64,000 nucleotides of DNA from Pseudomonas sp. PB106. GTDB lineage: Bacteria > Pseudomonadota > Gammaproteobacteria > Pseudomonadales > Pseudomonadaceae. The notes under the pieces are model-generated. The model was not told the DNA's origin. It worked only from the letters and a program-made list of their open reading frames with translations, and made no database searches. Both the position numbers and the translations under genes were made by a program. The stretch spans positions 1 to 64,000 of the forward strand of contig NZ_RWIM01000022.1 in NCBI RefSeq assembly GCF_009764645.1. Direction: 5' to 3'. This document shows positions 10,601-18,184 of this stretch, one piece after another. The stretch's first letter is position 1. Every line of letters starts with the position of its first letter.

Positions 10601-10858
10601 CATTCGTTGCTGGTGATCAAACTGGTGGCAGGCATCCGCAAGCTGCTGCAGTGCGAGATCCATCCGGGCGTGGTCTTCGACCATCCGACCGTAGCGGGTC
10701 TGGCACATGCACTGCGTAGCCAGGAAGCAACGCCGGGGCAATTGGACAAACTGGCCCAGGCGCGGGTGCGGCTGGAATCGATGAGCCCGGAAGAGAAAGC
10801 GTTGCTGACCGAAAAGGCTCGTCAGTTACAAGCCGCCAAGGTGGCCCAGGACGTCTGA
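7649..10858 (+). CDS. Pyoverdine NRPS, interface-A(Asp)-PCP
   Basis: Second pyoverdine synthetase, 1069 residues, overlapping the previous stop codon by four bases, so probably translationally coupled to it. The N-terminal about 420 residues resemble a condensation domain, but the HHxxxDG motif is replaced by A141, R142 and D146-D147, so it should not condense. It fits the 'interface' domain described for siderophore aspartyl beta-hydroxylases. The adenylation domain (about 430-945) has specificity residues D, L, T, K, V, G, H, V, G, K, the standard Asp code. A carrier protein follows (Ser986), then about 60 charged residues and no epimerase or thioesterase. With the hydroxylase fused to the end of the upstream protein, the module should load Asp and present it for beta-hydroxylation. 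A hairpin terminator follows directly. Confidence 0.93.
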   Translation: MNEMMDQEDVGQALTPEQQMLCDQLPKAACWADAARFLRIDIGGVLAPQRLQAAFDSLLARQPMLLARLAKAPGFHGLRQFTGVGEPFPLTVQTAPASEADIQAQVTEWAQRAFVPGESAALQAVLYALPDQRWTLVLGAARCSLDDRALALIHEQLLLAYEHGELPEDEEAGEFSQYLEWRSEVILDEDAATARTYWQEHLKGVDAALSTPWLAARRADAVASEAATLHTSLDAALVTGLQNLAQSLEQTLTLLMQSAWALLLARLSGRDEVLLGWRHDGREDYPYFAGAVGVFEKTLPLNLPVNTEQSFAQWLPSLAAHLEEHRTWQEYWAPELQPAAARPAYGFAVQHLSPAQSVAALQWSAQGVETGRGDVFELLMQLQQTAEGDVRGLALEYAVQRYSAASMQVLLEQYRTLLGNLLDDANVPLGQVSLLSEAERQRALAFNPAAQACADTRLLPQRIAAWAQSTPEALALTDEAASLTYAQLQAQVERLAAALHAEGVSSGSVVALALPRSAALVVAMLAIWRVGAAYLPLDRQWPLVRQQLMLEQAGAEWLLAEPAQLSEWPASAINVRTLEQLLENAAAAAPERETQGADLAYVLFTSGSTGVPKGVLIEHRQLFNYTASVSAALGLNALRHFGFSSTVAADLGNTALFGALFNGAALHVASDEQMQDARLFAEYLQRHAIDCLKIVPSHLAALLDSDTACLPQTLVLGGEAIAAPLLQRIAQVRDDCQVFNHYGPTETTVGVLVHKIVPGQDAGRLGQVLDNNNVYVLDTHHQLAPVGALGELYVGGAQLFRGYVNVEAEDGLLIDNPFIEGQRLYRTGDLARYLAEGGIVLHGRRDHQIKVRGFRIELSEVEAQLLRDPAVAEALVIAGDSAEQGLQAFVVARHGLSADGLREQLAQQLPAVMVPQQIRLLERLPRLANGKIDRKVLQQLASQGIEDDYLAPRDALEQLLAGRMAQLLGQERLGVERDFFAAGGHSLLVIKLVAGIRKLLQCEIHPGVVFDHPTVAGLAHALRSQEATPGQLDKLAQARVRLESMSPEEKALLTEKARQLQAAKVAQDV

Positions 10859-10874
10859 TAGCTCATCGATAAAG

Positions 10875-10906
10875 AAACCGCCGCCTGACCGCGGCGGTTT
10901 TTTTAA
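10875..10906 (+). terminator. Intrinsic terminator after the two plus-strand NRPS genes
   Basis: A perfect 10-bp stem (10875-10884 with 10891-10900, six-base loop) is followed by a run of T. It lies 16 bp beyond the NRPS stop and separates that unit from fpvA. Confidence 0.85.
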
Positions 10907-11204
10907 TTTATTTCACAAATGATAAACAAACGCATTCCGGTTTTATCGGTGTGTACCGTCTTACTAACGTAAGCGCGTGAAGCAACTCGCAAAAGGGTCT
11001 TTGCCGTTGGCTGGGACCACGCGGCGACACACGGATTTTTCATGCATTCCCATCACCGGCCCGCGCCTGGCGCGTGCGACTGCTGCCCGGGGAGGGGCCA
11101 GTCGATCGATTCACATGAGTGAACGATTGCGCGGCGGGTGTGCATTTTCAAGGGCGCCTGGCGGCCCGCTGGCTTTTCCACTTCGACCAATAATAGAGAG
11201 CACA
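10907..11204 (+). other. Intergenic leader before fpvA
   Basis: About 300 bp lie between the NRPS terminator and the chosen fpvA start. The frame is open upstream to a GTG at 10977, but the translated extension has no signal-peptide character. I find no exact TAAAT-N16-CGT box here, unlike the other pvd promoters. The stretch 10915-10933 matches the Fur consensus at about 11 of 19 positions, which is weak. Confidence 0.4.
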
Positions 11205-13685
11205 ATGTCCGCAATTCACGAATTGAAACCCCTGTTCAAAGCCTTGGTGATGTCCCGAACGTTGCGCTCGCGCTCCGTGATGGCGGGATTGAGCATGGCG
11301 TGCCTGTTGCCGCTCAGCGCTCAGGTGCACGCCGAGGACAAGTCTTTCAACATCGCGGCTCAATCGCTGCCCCAGGCTCTGCAAGCGTTCGGCGAGCAGA
11401 GCAACATGCAGGTCATCTACAACGCCGATGACATGGCTGGCCTGAAAAGCTTTGCGGTCAAAGGCTCCATGACGCCTCAGGCGGCGATCGGCGAATTGCT
11501 GCGTGGCACCGATGTGCGTTTCACCGTGGAAGGCAACACCCTCATGCTGGTGCGCAGTGGCACCACCAAAGGCATGGAGCTGGGTGCCACCACCATCAAC
11601 GCCGCCGCAATGGGCGCCACCACCGAAGGCACCAACTCCTACACCACCGGCGCGGTGACGATTGGCAAGGGCCAGCAGAAACTCAAGGATATCCCGCAGT
11701 CGGTCAGCGTCCTGACCCGCAAGCGCATGGATGACCAGAACGTCACCAACCTGACCCAAGCCGTTGAAGCCACCACCGGTCTGACCGCGCTGAAATCGCC
11801 TGGCCCGGGTATTTTCATCTACTCCCGTGGTTTCGACATCGAAGCGATCCAGTACGACGGCGTGCCGATCCCGCGTAACGTTTATGCGCTGGGTAGCTAC
11901 ATCACCGAAAACATGGCGATCTACGACCGCATGGAAGTGATCCGTGGCGCGGCCGGCCTGTTGCAGGGTGCCAACAGTCCCGGCGGTGCGATCAACATGG
12001 TGCGCAAGCGCGGTCAGGCGACGCCGACTGTCACCCTGACCGGCAAGGCGGGTAGCTGGGATCGCTATGCCTCGCAGGCTGACGTTGGCGGCCCGTTGAA
12101 CGATGCCGGTACCATTCGCGGCCGTGCGGTAGTCAACTACGAAAAAGATCACTCGTTCACCGACTACGCCTGGAACTGGGAACAGACCGTCTACGGCGCT
12201 CTGGACTTCGATCTGGACGAAGACACTGTGCTGGGTATCGGCTTCAGCAACAAGAAGAGCCACGGTCGTCCGTACCTGCTGGGTCTGCCGCGCTACGCTG
12301 ACGCCAGCAACATCAATCTGCCGCGTTCGACTTATACCGGTGCCACCTGGAACCGTTCGATGAACGACCAGACTGCCGTTTACGCTGACCTTGAACACCA
12401 CTTCAACGACAGTTGGAAAATCAAGGCATCGGCCATAGCCATGAACGAATCGAACGAGGCGACCTACCAGTTTATCGCTGGCGTGGTTCCGGTCGGTGGA
12501 AGCACCGGCCCGCGTTTTTCCGACTACGCGACGGACTTCGCCAACAAAAACCGTGCGTTCGACGTGTACGTCGATGGCCAGTTTGAGGGCTTCGGTTTCA
12601 AACAGGGTCTGACCGTGGGTGCCAACTACTCCAAGTTCACCAGCGACGACAAATACGCACGCCAGTTCACCCCGGGCGTAGACGTCTTCGACATTGATCA
12701 CAACCGTCCGCAAAAATCATTCGACATGATCGCTGACGCGGCCAACCTGGCCGTGAGCACCTACGATGTTCGTCAGAAAGGCATATACGGCAGCTGGAAG
12801 GTCAACCTGACCGAGCCGTTGACCCTGATCCTGGGCGCGCGCACCAGTTGGTATGACTTCTCCTTTGACCAGGACAACTACTTCGCCCGCGAACTGCAGG
12901 AAGGTGGCGAGAAAAACTCGATCACCAGCACCGGTCGTGTGACCCCTTACGTCGGCATGGTGTATGCGCTGAACGAGCAATGGTCTGCTTACGGCAGCGT
13001 TGCCGAGGTGTTCATCCCGCAAACCCAGTTGACCAAGGAAAAGACTGCGCTCAAGCCTGTCGAAGGCACCAACTATGAGCTGGGTATCAAGGGCGAGCTG
13101 ATGGATGGCCGCTTCAATACCTCCCTGGCATTGTTCCGTTACATCCAGAAAAACCGCGCGGTCTCCGATCTTTCCACCGATATCGAAAGTCCGGAAGCCT
13201 GTGGCGGCTGGTACTGCTCGTTGGCGTCGGGCAAGGTCCGCAGTCAGGGTCTGGAAGCGGAAATTGCCGGTGAACTGTTCGATGGCATGCAGATCTCCAG
13301 CGGCTACACCTACAACACAACCAAGTTCCTGGAAGATGCCGAGCTGAAAGGCAAGCGCTTTGCCACCGGCACACCCATGCACATGTTCCGCCTGTGGGGT
13401 GATTACACCCTGCCGGGTGACTTCAACAAAGTCAGCGTTGGTGCCGGTGTAAACGCCCAGAGCAGCACGCTCAGCTTCGACCGCAGCTTCGATCTGCCGG
13501 GCTTCGCCATCTGGGGTTCGCGCGTTGCCTACCAGGCCACCGACGAGGTCAACCTGGCGGTCAACCTGAACAATATGTTCGACAAGCGTTACATCGTTCC
13601 TGCCTTCGCCCAGATCAACAGCAACAGCTACTACGGCGACCCGCGCAACGTAATGTTCAGCGTGACGTACAAACCGCAGTTCTGA
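11205..13685 (+). CDS. fpvA: FpvA-type ferripyoverdine TonB-dependent receptor/transducer
   Basis: Outer-membrane receptor that imports ferripyoverdine with TonB energy and signals uptake through an N-terminal domain. The ATG at 11205 follows GAGAG and gives an 826-residue protein with a typical signal peptide ending in AQVHA. Mature residues about 45-125 form the STN/secretin signalling domain (FNIAAQSLPQAL start). A plug domain (DIPQSVSVLTRKRM, then GAAGLLQGANSPGGAINMV) and a 22-strand barrel ending in the expected C-terminal aromatic residue (YKPQF) follow. The STN domain implies an anti-sigma/ECF sigma partner; an FpvI-like sigma lies at 30.6 kb but no FpvR-like gene is in the window. Receptor class is certain; the ligand is inferred from the neighbourhood. 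Confidence 0.92.
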   Translation: MSAIHELKPLFKALVMSRTLRSRSVMAGLSMACLLPLSAQVHAEDKSFNIAAQSLPQALQAFGEQSNMQVIYNADDMAGLKSFAVKGSMTPQAAIGELLRGTDVRFTVEGNTLMLVRSGTTKGMELGATTINAAAMGATTEGTNSYTTGAVTIGKGQQKLKDIPQSVSVLTRKRMDDQNVTNLTQAVEATTGLTALKSPGPGIFIYSRGFDIEAIQYDGVPIPRNVYALGSYITENMAIYDRMEVIRGAAGLLQGANSPGGAINMVRKRGQATPTVTLTGKAGSWDRYASQADVGGPLNDAGTIRGRAVVNYEKDHSFTDYAWNWEQTVYGALDFDLDEDTVLGIGFSNKKSHGRPYLLGLPRYADASNINLPRSTYTGATWNRSMNDQTAVYADLEHHFNDSWKIKASAIAMNESNEATYQFIAGVVPVGGSTGPRFSDYATDFANKNRAFDVYVDGQFEGFGFKQGLTVGANYSKFTSDDKYARQFTPGVDVFDIDHNRPQKSFDMIADAANLAVSTYDVRQKGIYGSWKVNLTEPLTLILGARTSWYDFSFDQDNYFARELQEGGEKNSITSTGRVTPYVGMVYALNEQWSAYGSVAEVFIPQTQLTKEKTALKPVEGTNYELGIKGELMDGRFNTSLALFRYIQKNRAVSDLSTDIESPEACGGWYCSLASGKVRSQGLEAEIAGELFDGMQISSGYTYNTTKFLEDAELKGKRFATGTPMHMFRLWGDYTLPGDFNKVSVGAGVNAQSSTLSFDRSFDLPGFAIWGSRVAYQATDEVNLAVNLNNMFDKRYIVPAFAQINSNSYYGDPRNVMFSVTYKPQF

Positions 13686-13703
13686 TCCGCCGCGCAACAC
13701 CCG

Positions 13704-13736
13704 ACCCGGCCTGCGATTGCAGGCCGGGTTTTTTTC
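13704..13736 (+). terminator. Intrinsic terminator of fpvA
   Basis: An 11-bp perfect GC-rich stem (13704-13714 with 13719-13729) and GATT loop are followed by seven T, 18 bp after the fpvA stop. Confidence 0.9.
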
Positions 13737-13794
13737 GCCTCGCGCGGACCCACAAATACCTCCGAGGCTTGCAAGGCCCGGCTGCACGCCCCCC

Positions 13795-13886
13795 CTGTAG
13801 GAGCGAGCCTGCTCGCGAACGCGTCGGCACAGCCTGAGCCTGTGTTGCCTGACCCACCGCCATCGCTGGCAAGCCAGCTCCCACAG
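13795..13886. repeat. Two REP palindromes
   Basis: Bases 13795-13818 contain the GGAGCGAGCCTGCTCGCGA form and 13861-13886 the TCGCTGGCAAGCCAGCTCCC form of Pseudomonas REP sequences. Both forms recur elsewhere in the window (about 25.5 kb and 60.4 kb). Confidence 0.8.
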
Positions 13887-13952
13887 TGGTTGGTGACCTC
13901 AATGATTATTCAGCAAACACCGGGAAACCTGTGGGAGTGGAATGCAGGTATG

Positions 13953-13979
13953 AAAAACCCCGCCAATGAGCGGGGTTTT
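13953..13979 (-). terminator. Terminator of the minus-strand pvd operon
   Basis: The stem AAAACCCCGC / GCGGGGTTTT has a six-base loop and lies 17 bp beyond the stop of the thioesterase NRPS. Its A/T-rich flanks could let it work in both directions. Confidence 0.8.
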
Positions 13980-13996
13980 CATTGTGGCCGGCAGGA

Positions 13997-16900
13997 TCAG
14001 CGTGGTGCAGTGCTGGCCTGGAATGTTTCGATGAGGGTGTCGAGCAATTCATCCTGGAAGATCATGCTGCGGTGTTCCAGTGGCACCAGGTGCGAGCAGT
14101 TCAGCTCGCCGGACTGGCTGTAGCGCTGGATCAATGCCTGGCTGAACGCCAGTTCTTCTGCGGTTTTTTCCGGCACGGCCCACCAGCAGCTCGGTTTGAC
14201 CCGCAGCGGTTTGTAGGTGAAGGCCTCGAACGCTTCTACCAGTCGGTCATGCACCGAGAACGCCTGGGCGTTCATGACTTCACTCTTGATGCTCTGCACG
14301 ATGGCCAACACATCGCCCTGACCCGGCTCGATCTGACCGGCGGCCCAGTCGTAAAAATCTTTGACCGTGCCCTGCGGTGATGCTTGCAGGTAGGCGGCGG
14401 TTCGTAGCGCCAGGGTCGGGAACAGCAGGTTGAAGTAGTGCACGGCGTCGAGCACTTCCTCAGTTGTGCCGCTGAGTGCTTCCTCATCGACCCGCTGGAA
14501 GCGCAGCATGTCGGCCGGAAAGGCCGCCGCTGGAATGGTACCGTCGACCAGCCCCAGAAACGCCACTTCATGGCCCTGACTTTCCAGCGTGGCGGCGATG
14601 TCCATTGCCAGTGCACCGCCCAACGACCAGCCCATCAGATGGTAAGGCCCTTGTGGCTGAGTGCTGACGATTTCTCGGCTGTACGCGGCGATCATTTGCG
14701 CCCAGGTCTGTTCGTCGTTGTGCTGCTCCGAAAAGCCTCGATGCATCACGCCGTAGACTTTGTTGCCTGCGTTCAGACGTTTGGCCAGCGGCTGATAACA
14801 GAACACGAAGCCACCGCTTGGGTGCAGGCAGAACAGGGCCGGCGCGTCGGCAGGTGCGCTGTTGAGTTCGACCACGCATTGCGCGCTTTCGAAGTGCTGG
14901 CGGGCGATGAACGCCGACAGCTCGGCAATGGTCGGATTGGCCAGCAGCGCTTGCAGGCGCACCTCGATGTCCAGCTGAGCCTTGAGCTGGCCGATCAGCT
15001 GGATCGCCAGGATCGAATGCCCGCCGAGTTCGAAGAAGTTGTCGGTAACCCCCACGCGTTCAATGTTCAGCGACTGTTGCCAGAGTGCGACGAGGGCCTG
15101 CTCCAGCGGATTGGCCGCCGCCACGTAGGTGCGTTGCCAGAGGCTGGCGTCCGGCTCGGGCAGGGCTTTGCGGTCAAGTTTGCCATTGGCGTTGAGCGGG
15201 AAACGTTCGAGGAACAGCAAGTGGCTGGGCACCATGTAGTCGGGCAGTTGCGCGCGCAATGCAGAGATCAACCGGTCACGCAGATCCGCCGAGTCATCGG
15301 CGATGACATAGGCCACCAGTTGCAAGCCGCCAGGGCCTTCGTGGGTCAGCACGGCGCAATCCTGAACTTCAGGCTGATCGAGCAGACGGGCCTCGATTTC
15401 GCCGAGTTCAATGCGGAAACCGCGAATTTTTACCTGATGATCAATGCGTCCGACGTACTCGATGCTGCCGTCGTTGCAGTACTTCGCCAGATCACCGGTG
15501 CGGTACAGACGCCCGCCAGGAACGCTGTCGAACGGGTCGGGAATGAACCGCGTGGAGGTCAGGTCGGTGCGGTTGAGGTAACCGCGGGCGAGTCCGGCAC
15601 GACCGATGTACAGCTCGCCGGTGCAACCTTTGGCGACCGGGTCGAGTGCTTCATCGAGCAAGTACCAGGACAGATCGGTGATCGGCACGCCGATCGGGCT
15701 GGCCGATTCGGTATTGAGGTCGGCCATCGACAATGGACGATAGGTCACGTGTACGGTGGTTTCGGTAATGCCGTACATGTTGATCAGTTGCGGTGCATGA
15801 TCGCCAAAGCGTTCGAACCACGGGCGCAGGCTTTTCACTTCGATCGCTTCGCCGCCGAAAATCACGTAACGCAGCTGTTGCGTCAGCGTCTGGTCGGCGG
15901 CGCAGGCGACTTTCATCAACTGTTTGAACGCCGACGGCGTCTGGTTCAGCACGCTGACTTTTTCTTCGCAGAGCAGGGTGTACACGTCTTGTGGCGAACG
16001 GCTGACCGCGTGCGGCACGATCACCAGACGTCCTCCATACAGCAACGCACCGAAGATCTCCCACACCGAGAAATCGAATGCGTAGGAATGGAACAGGCTC
16101 CAGACATCGTGCTGATCGAAGCCGAACCAGCCTTCGGTGGCTTTGAACAAACGCACCACGTTGTGATGCGGCAGCAGCGCGCCCTTGGGTTTGCCGGTCG
16201 AGCCGGAGGTGTAGATCACGTACGCCAGGTTGTCCGGCTGCATGGCAACGTTTGGATTGTGTTCGGGGTGATCGGCCTGGGCCGCTTCATCATCGAGCAG
16301 CACGCAGCGCACGTGGGGCGGCAGCGGCAATTGTTCGCGCAGGTGTGCCTGAGTCAGGACCCAGTCGATGCGGCTGTCTTCGATCATGTAGCCAAGACGG
16401 TCGGCCGGGTAGGCCGGGTCCAGCGGCACGTAGGCACCGCCCGCCTTGAGAATCGCCAACAGGCCGATAAGCATCTGCGGTGAACGTTCGGCAGCGATAC
16501 CCACCAGCACATCCGCGCCGACGCCGTGGGCGATCAACTGATGTGCCAGTCGATTGGCCTGGCGATTGAGTTCGGCGTAACTGACCTGCTGCTCGCCGAA
16601 GGTCAGCGCGATGGCATCACCGGCCCGTGCCACTTGTGCTTCGATCAACTGGTGCAGGCACAACGACGGATTGATTCGGGTCTGTTGCGGGTTCCATTCG
16701 GCGAGAGTCTGCTGCTGTTCCTGCGCGTCAAGCAGTTGCAGCTCGTTCAGTTGCAGGCCAGGGGCCTGAAGCAATTGTTGCAGCAGGTTTTGCCAGTGAC
16801 GACCCATGCGCTCGACGGTCGCCGGGGTGTACAGGTCGCGGCTGTATTCGAAGGTCGCGACAAGGCTTTGCGGGCTGAAATCAACGTCCAGCGACAAATC

Positions 16901-18148
16901 GAATTTCGCCTGGCTTTCACCGGCATCGAGAAATTGCAGGTGCAACCCGCCCCATTCCACTGCGGCCGGTTCGGCACCGCCGGTGCGCCAGTTGAGCAGC
17001 ACCTGAAACAGCGGATTGAGTGATGCGGCGCTGCCGCGTTGCAACTGATCGAAGAGCAACTCCAGCGGGTAATCGGCATGCTCCAGCGTCGCCAGCGAGT
17101 GGGCGCGCAAGCTTTGCAGAAAGTCGCGCACCGGTTGTTGGCCATCAAGGTTTGCCTTGTACACCTGGCTACTGACGAAGAAACCTACCAGTTCCTGACT
17201 GTCGCTGCGATTGCGGCTGGCGTTGGGCACGCCCACGGTGAACTCGCGTTGCTGGCTGTAGCGGCTCAATAGAATTTGCCAGGCGCCCATGACGACCACA
17301 AACGGGGTCAGCCCTTCGCGCTGGCAGAAGCTGTTCAGGGCTTGCACATCCCTCGACGCAAGGCTGAAGGAATGCCGGCCGGCGAGATGTTGCTGTCCTT
17401 CGCTGCGTGCGTGATCGGTTGGCAACTCCAGCACTGGCAGATCGCGACCCAGATACTGGCGCCAGTAATGATCGGCGCGTTTGCAGGCCACGCTGTCGAG
17501 ATATTCGCCGCGTTGCCATTGTGCGTAGTCACTGTATTGGATCGGCAACTCGCTCAGCGTCGGGCTGATGCCGGCGCTGGCTTGCGCATAGGCGCGGGCC
17601 AGGTCCTGCATGAGGATAGCGTTCGACCAGGCATCGGAAACGATGTGGTGCATGTTCAGCAGCAACACATGTGTGCGTTCACCGGTCTTGATCAGGGTGG
17701 TGCGAATCAGCGGTGCGCGGCTCAGGTCGAACGGCTGCAAGGCCTGGGTCTGAACGCGTTGTTGCAGGTGCATCTCCCGCGTTTCTGCGTCGAGGCTGAC
17801 GAGGTCCTGGCGCTTGAGATTCAGGCGCGTCGAGCGCTCGACCACTTGCACCGGGACGCCGTCGATTTCGCGAAACGCACTGCGCAGAATGTCGTGGCGG
17901 TCGATCACCGCATTGAGCGCGTTTTCCAGCGCCTGCGGATCCAGGTCGCCGTCCAGGCGCAAGGCACGGGGCAGATTATAGGCGGCATTCGCCGGCGCTT
18001 GTTGCTGCACCAGCCACAGACGTTGCTGGGCATACGACAACGGTGCCTGATCCAGACGGCTGCGTAGCGCAGTGGGCTGATCCGCATCCGTCGCCTCGGC
18101 ATCGGCCAGCAGCAAGGCCAGCAGGTCATCATCAAGAAGTTCGTTCAT
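13997..18148 (-). CDS. pvdD: Terminal pyoverdine NRPS, C-A(Thr)-PCP-TE
   Basis: Single-module synthetase of 1383 residues that should add the last residue and release the peptide. Domains: condensation about 18-440 (HHIVSDAWS, so the usual DG is DA); adenylation about 480-1000; carrier about 1010-1085 (GGHSILAIQ); type I thioesterase about 1110-1383 with the GWSLGG nucleophile elbow. The A-domain specificity residues read D, F, W, N, I, G, M, V, H, K, the standard Thr code. It is the last gene of the minus-strand operon, 36 bp after pvdE, while the upstream modules are on the plus strand across fpvA. The symbol is given by role: in P. aeruginosa PvdD is a two-module Thr-Thr-TE enzyme, so this is a shorter functional counterpart. 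Confidence 0.9.
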   Translation of the reverse strand: MNELLDDDLLALLLADAEATDADQPTALRSRLDQAPLSYAQQRLWLVQQQAPANAAYNLPRALRLDGDLDPQALENALNAVIDRHDILRSAFREIDGVPVQVVERSTRLNLKRQDLVSLDAETREMHLQQRVQTQALQPFDLSRAPLIRTTLIKTGERTHVLLLNMHHIVSDAWSNAILMQDLARAYAQASAGISPTLSELPIQYSDYAQWQRGEYLDSVACKRADHYWRQYLGRDLPVLELPTDHARSEGQQHLAGRHSFSLASRDVQALNSFCQREGLTPFVVVMGAWQILLSRYSQQREFTVGVPNASRNRSDSQELVGFFVSSQVYKANLDGQQPVRDFLQSLRAHSLATLEHADYPLELLFDQLQRGSAASLNPLFQVLLNWRTGGAEPAAVEWGGLHLQFLDAGESQAKFDLSLDVDFSPQSLVATFEYSRDLYTPATVERMGRHWQNLLQQLLQAPGLQLNELQLLDAQEQQQTLAEWNPQQTRINPSLCLHQLIEAQVARAGDAIALTFGEQQVSYAELNRQANRLAHQLIAHGVGADVLVGIAAERSPQMLIGLLAILKAGGAYVPLDPAYPADRLGYMIEDSRIDWVLTQAHLREQLPLPPHVRCVLLDDEAAQADHPEHNPNVAMQPDNLAYVIYTSGSTGKPKGALLPHHNVVRLFKATEGWFGFDQHDVWSLFHSYAFDFSVWEIFGALLYGGRLVIVPHAVSRSPQDVYTLLCEEKVSVLNQTPSAFKQLMKVACAADQTLTQQLRYVIFGGEAIEVKSLRPWFERFGDHAPQLINMYGITETTVHVTYRPLSMADLNTESASPIGVPITDLSWYLLDEALDPVAKGCTGELYIGRAGLARGYLNRTDLTSTRFIPDPFDSVPGGRLYRTGDLAKYCNDGSIEYVGRIDHQVKIRGFRIELGEIEARLLDQPEVQDCAVLTHEGPGGLQLVAYVIADDSADLRDRLISALRAQLPDYMVPSHLLFLERFPLNANGKLDRKALPEPDASLWQRTYVAAANPLEQALVALWQQSLNIERVGVTDNFFELGGHSILAIQLIGQLKAQLDIEVRLQALLANPTIAELSAFIARQHFESAQCVVELNSAPADAPALFCLHPSGGFVFCYQPLAKRLNAGNKVYGVMHRGFSEQHNDEQTWAQMIAAYSREIVSTQPQGPYHLMGWSLGGALAMDIAATLESQGHEVAFLGLVDGTIPAAAFPADMLRFQRVDEEALSGTTEEVLDAVHYFNLLFPTLALRTAAYLQASPQGTVKDFYDWAAGQIEPGQGDVLAIVQSIKSEVMNAQAFSVHDRLVEAFEAFTYKPLRVKPSCWWAVPEKTAEELAFSQALIQRYSQSGELNCSHLVPLEHRSMIFQDELLDTLIETFQASTAPR

Positions 18149-18184
18149 GGTTTTCTCTAAACATTCGACAAGGACAGGTGCGGC

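Noticed and set aside
10977..11204. In-frame upstream extension of fpvA to a GTG at 10977
   Set aside because: It would bury the signal peptide about 76 residues inside the protein; ATG 11205 has a ribosome site and a normal signal sequence.
10907..11204. PvdS box for fpvA
   Set aside because: The TAAAG and TAAAC stretches present do not have CGT at 16-base spacing.
14438..16483. Long plus-strand frame inside the terminal NRPS gene
   Set aside because: Antisense shadow of the adenylation and thioesterase domains, with no protein family recognisable.
13997..18148. DA in place of DG in the HHxxxDG motif of the terminal condensation domain as a sign of inactivity
   Set aside because: Both His and the Asp are kept, and a small residue at the last position is tolerated in active domains.
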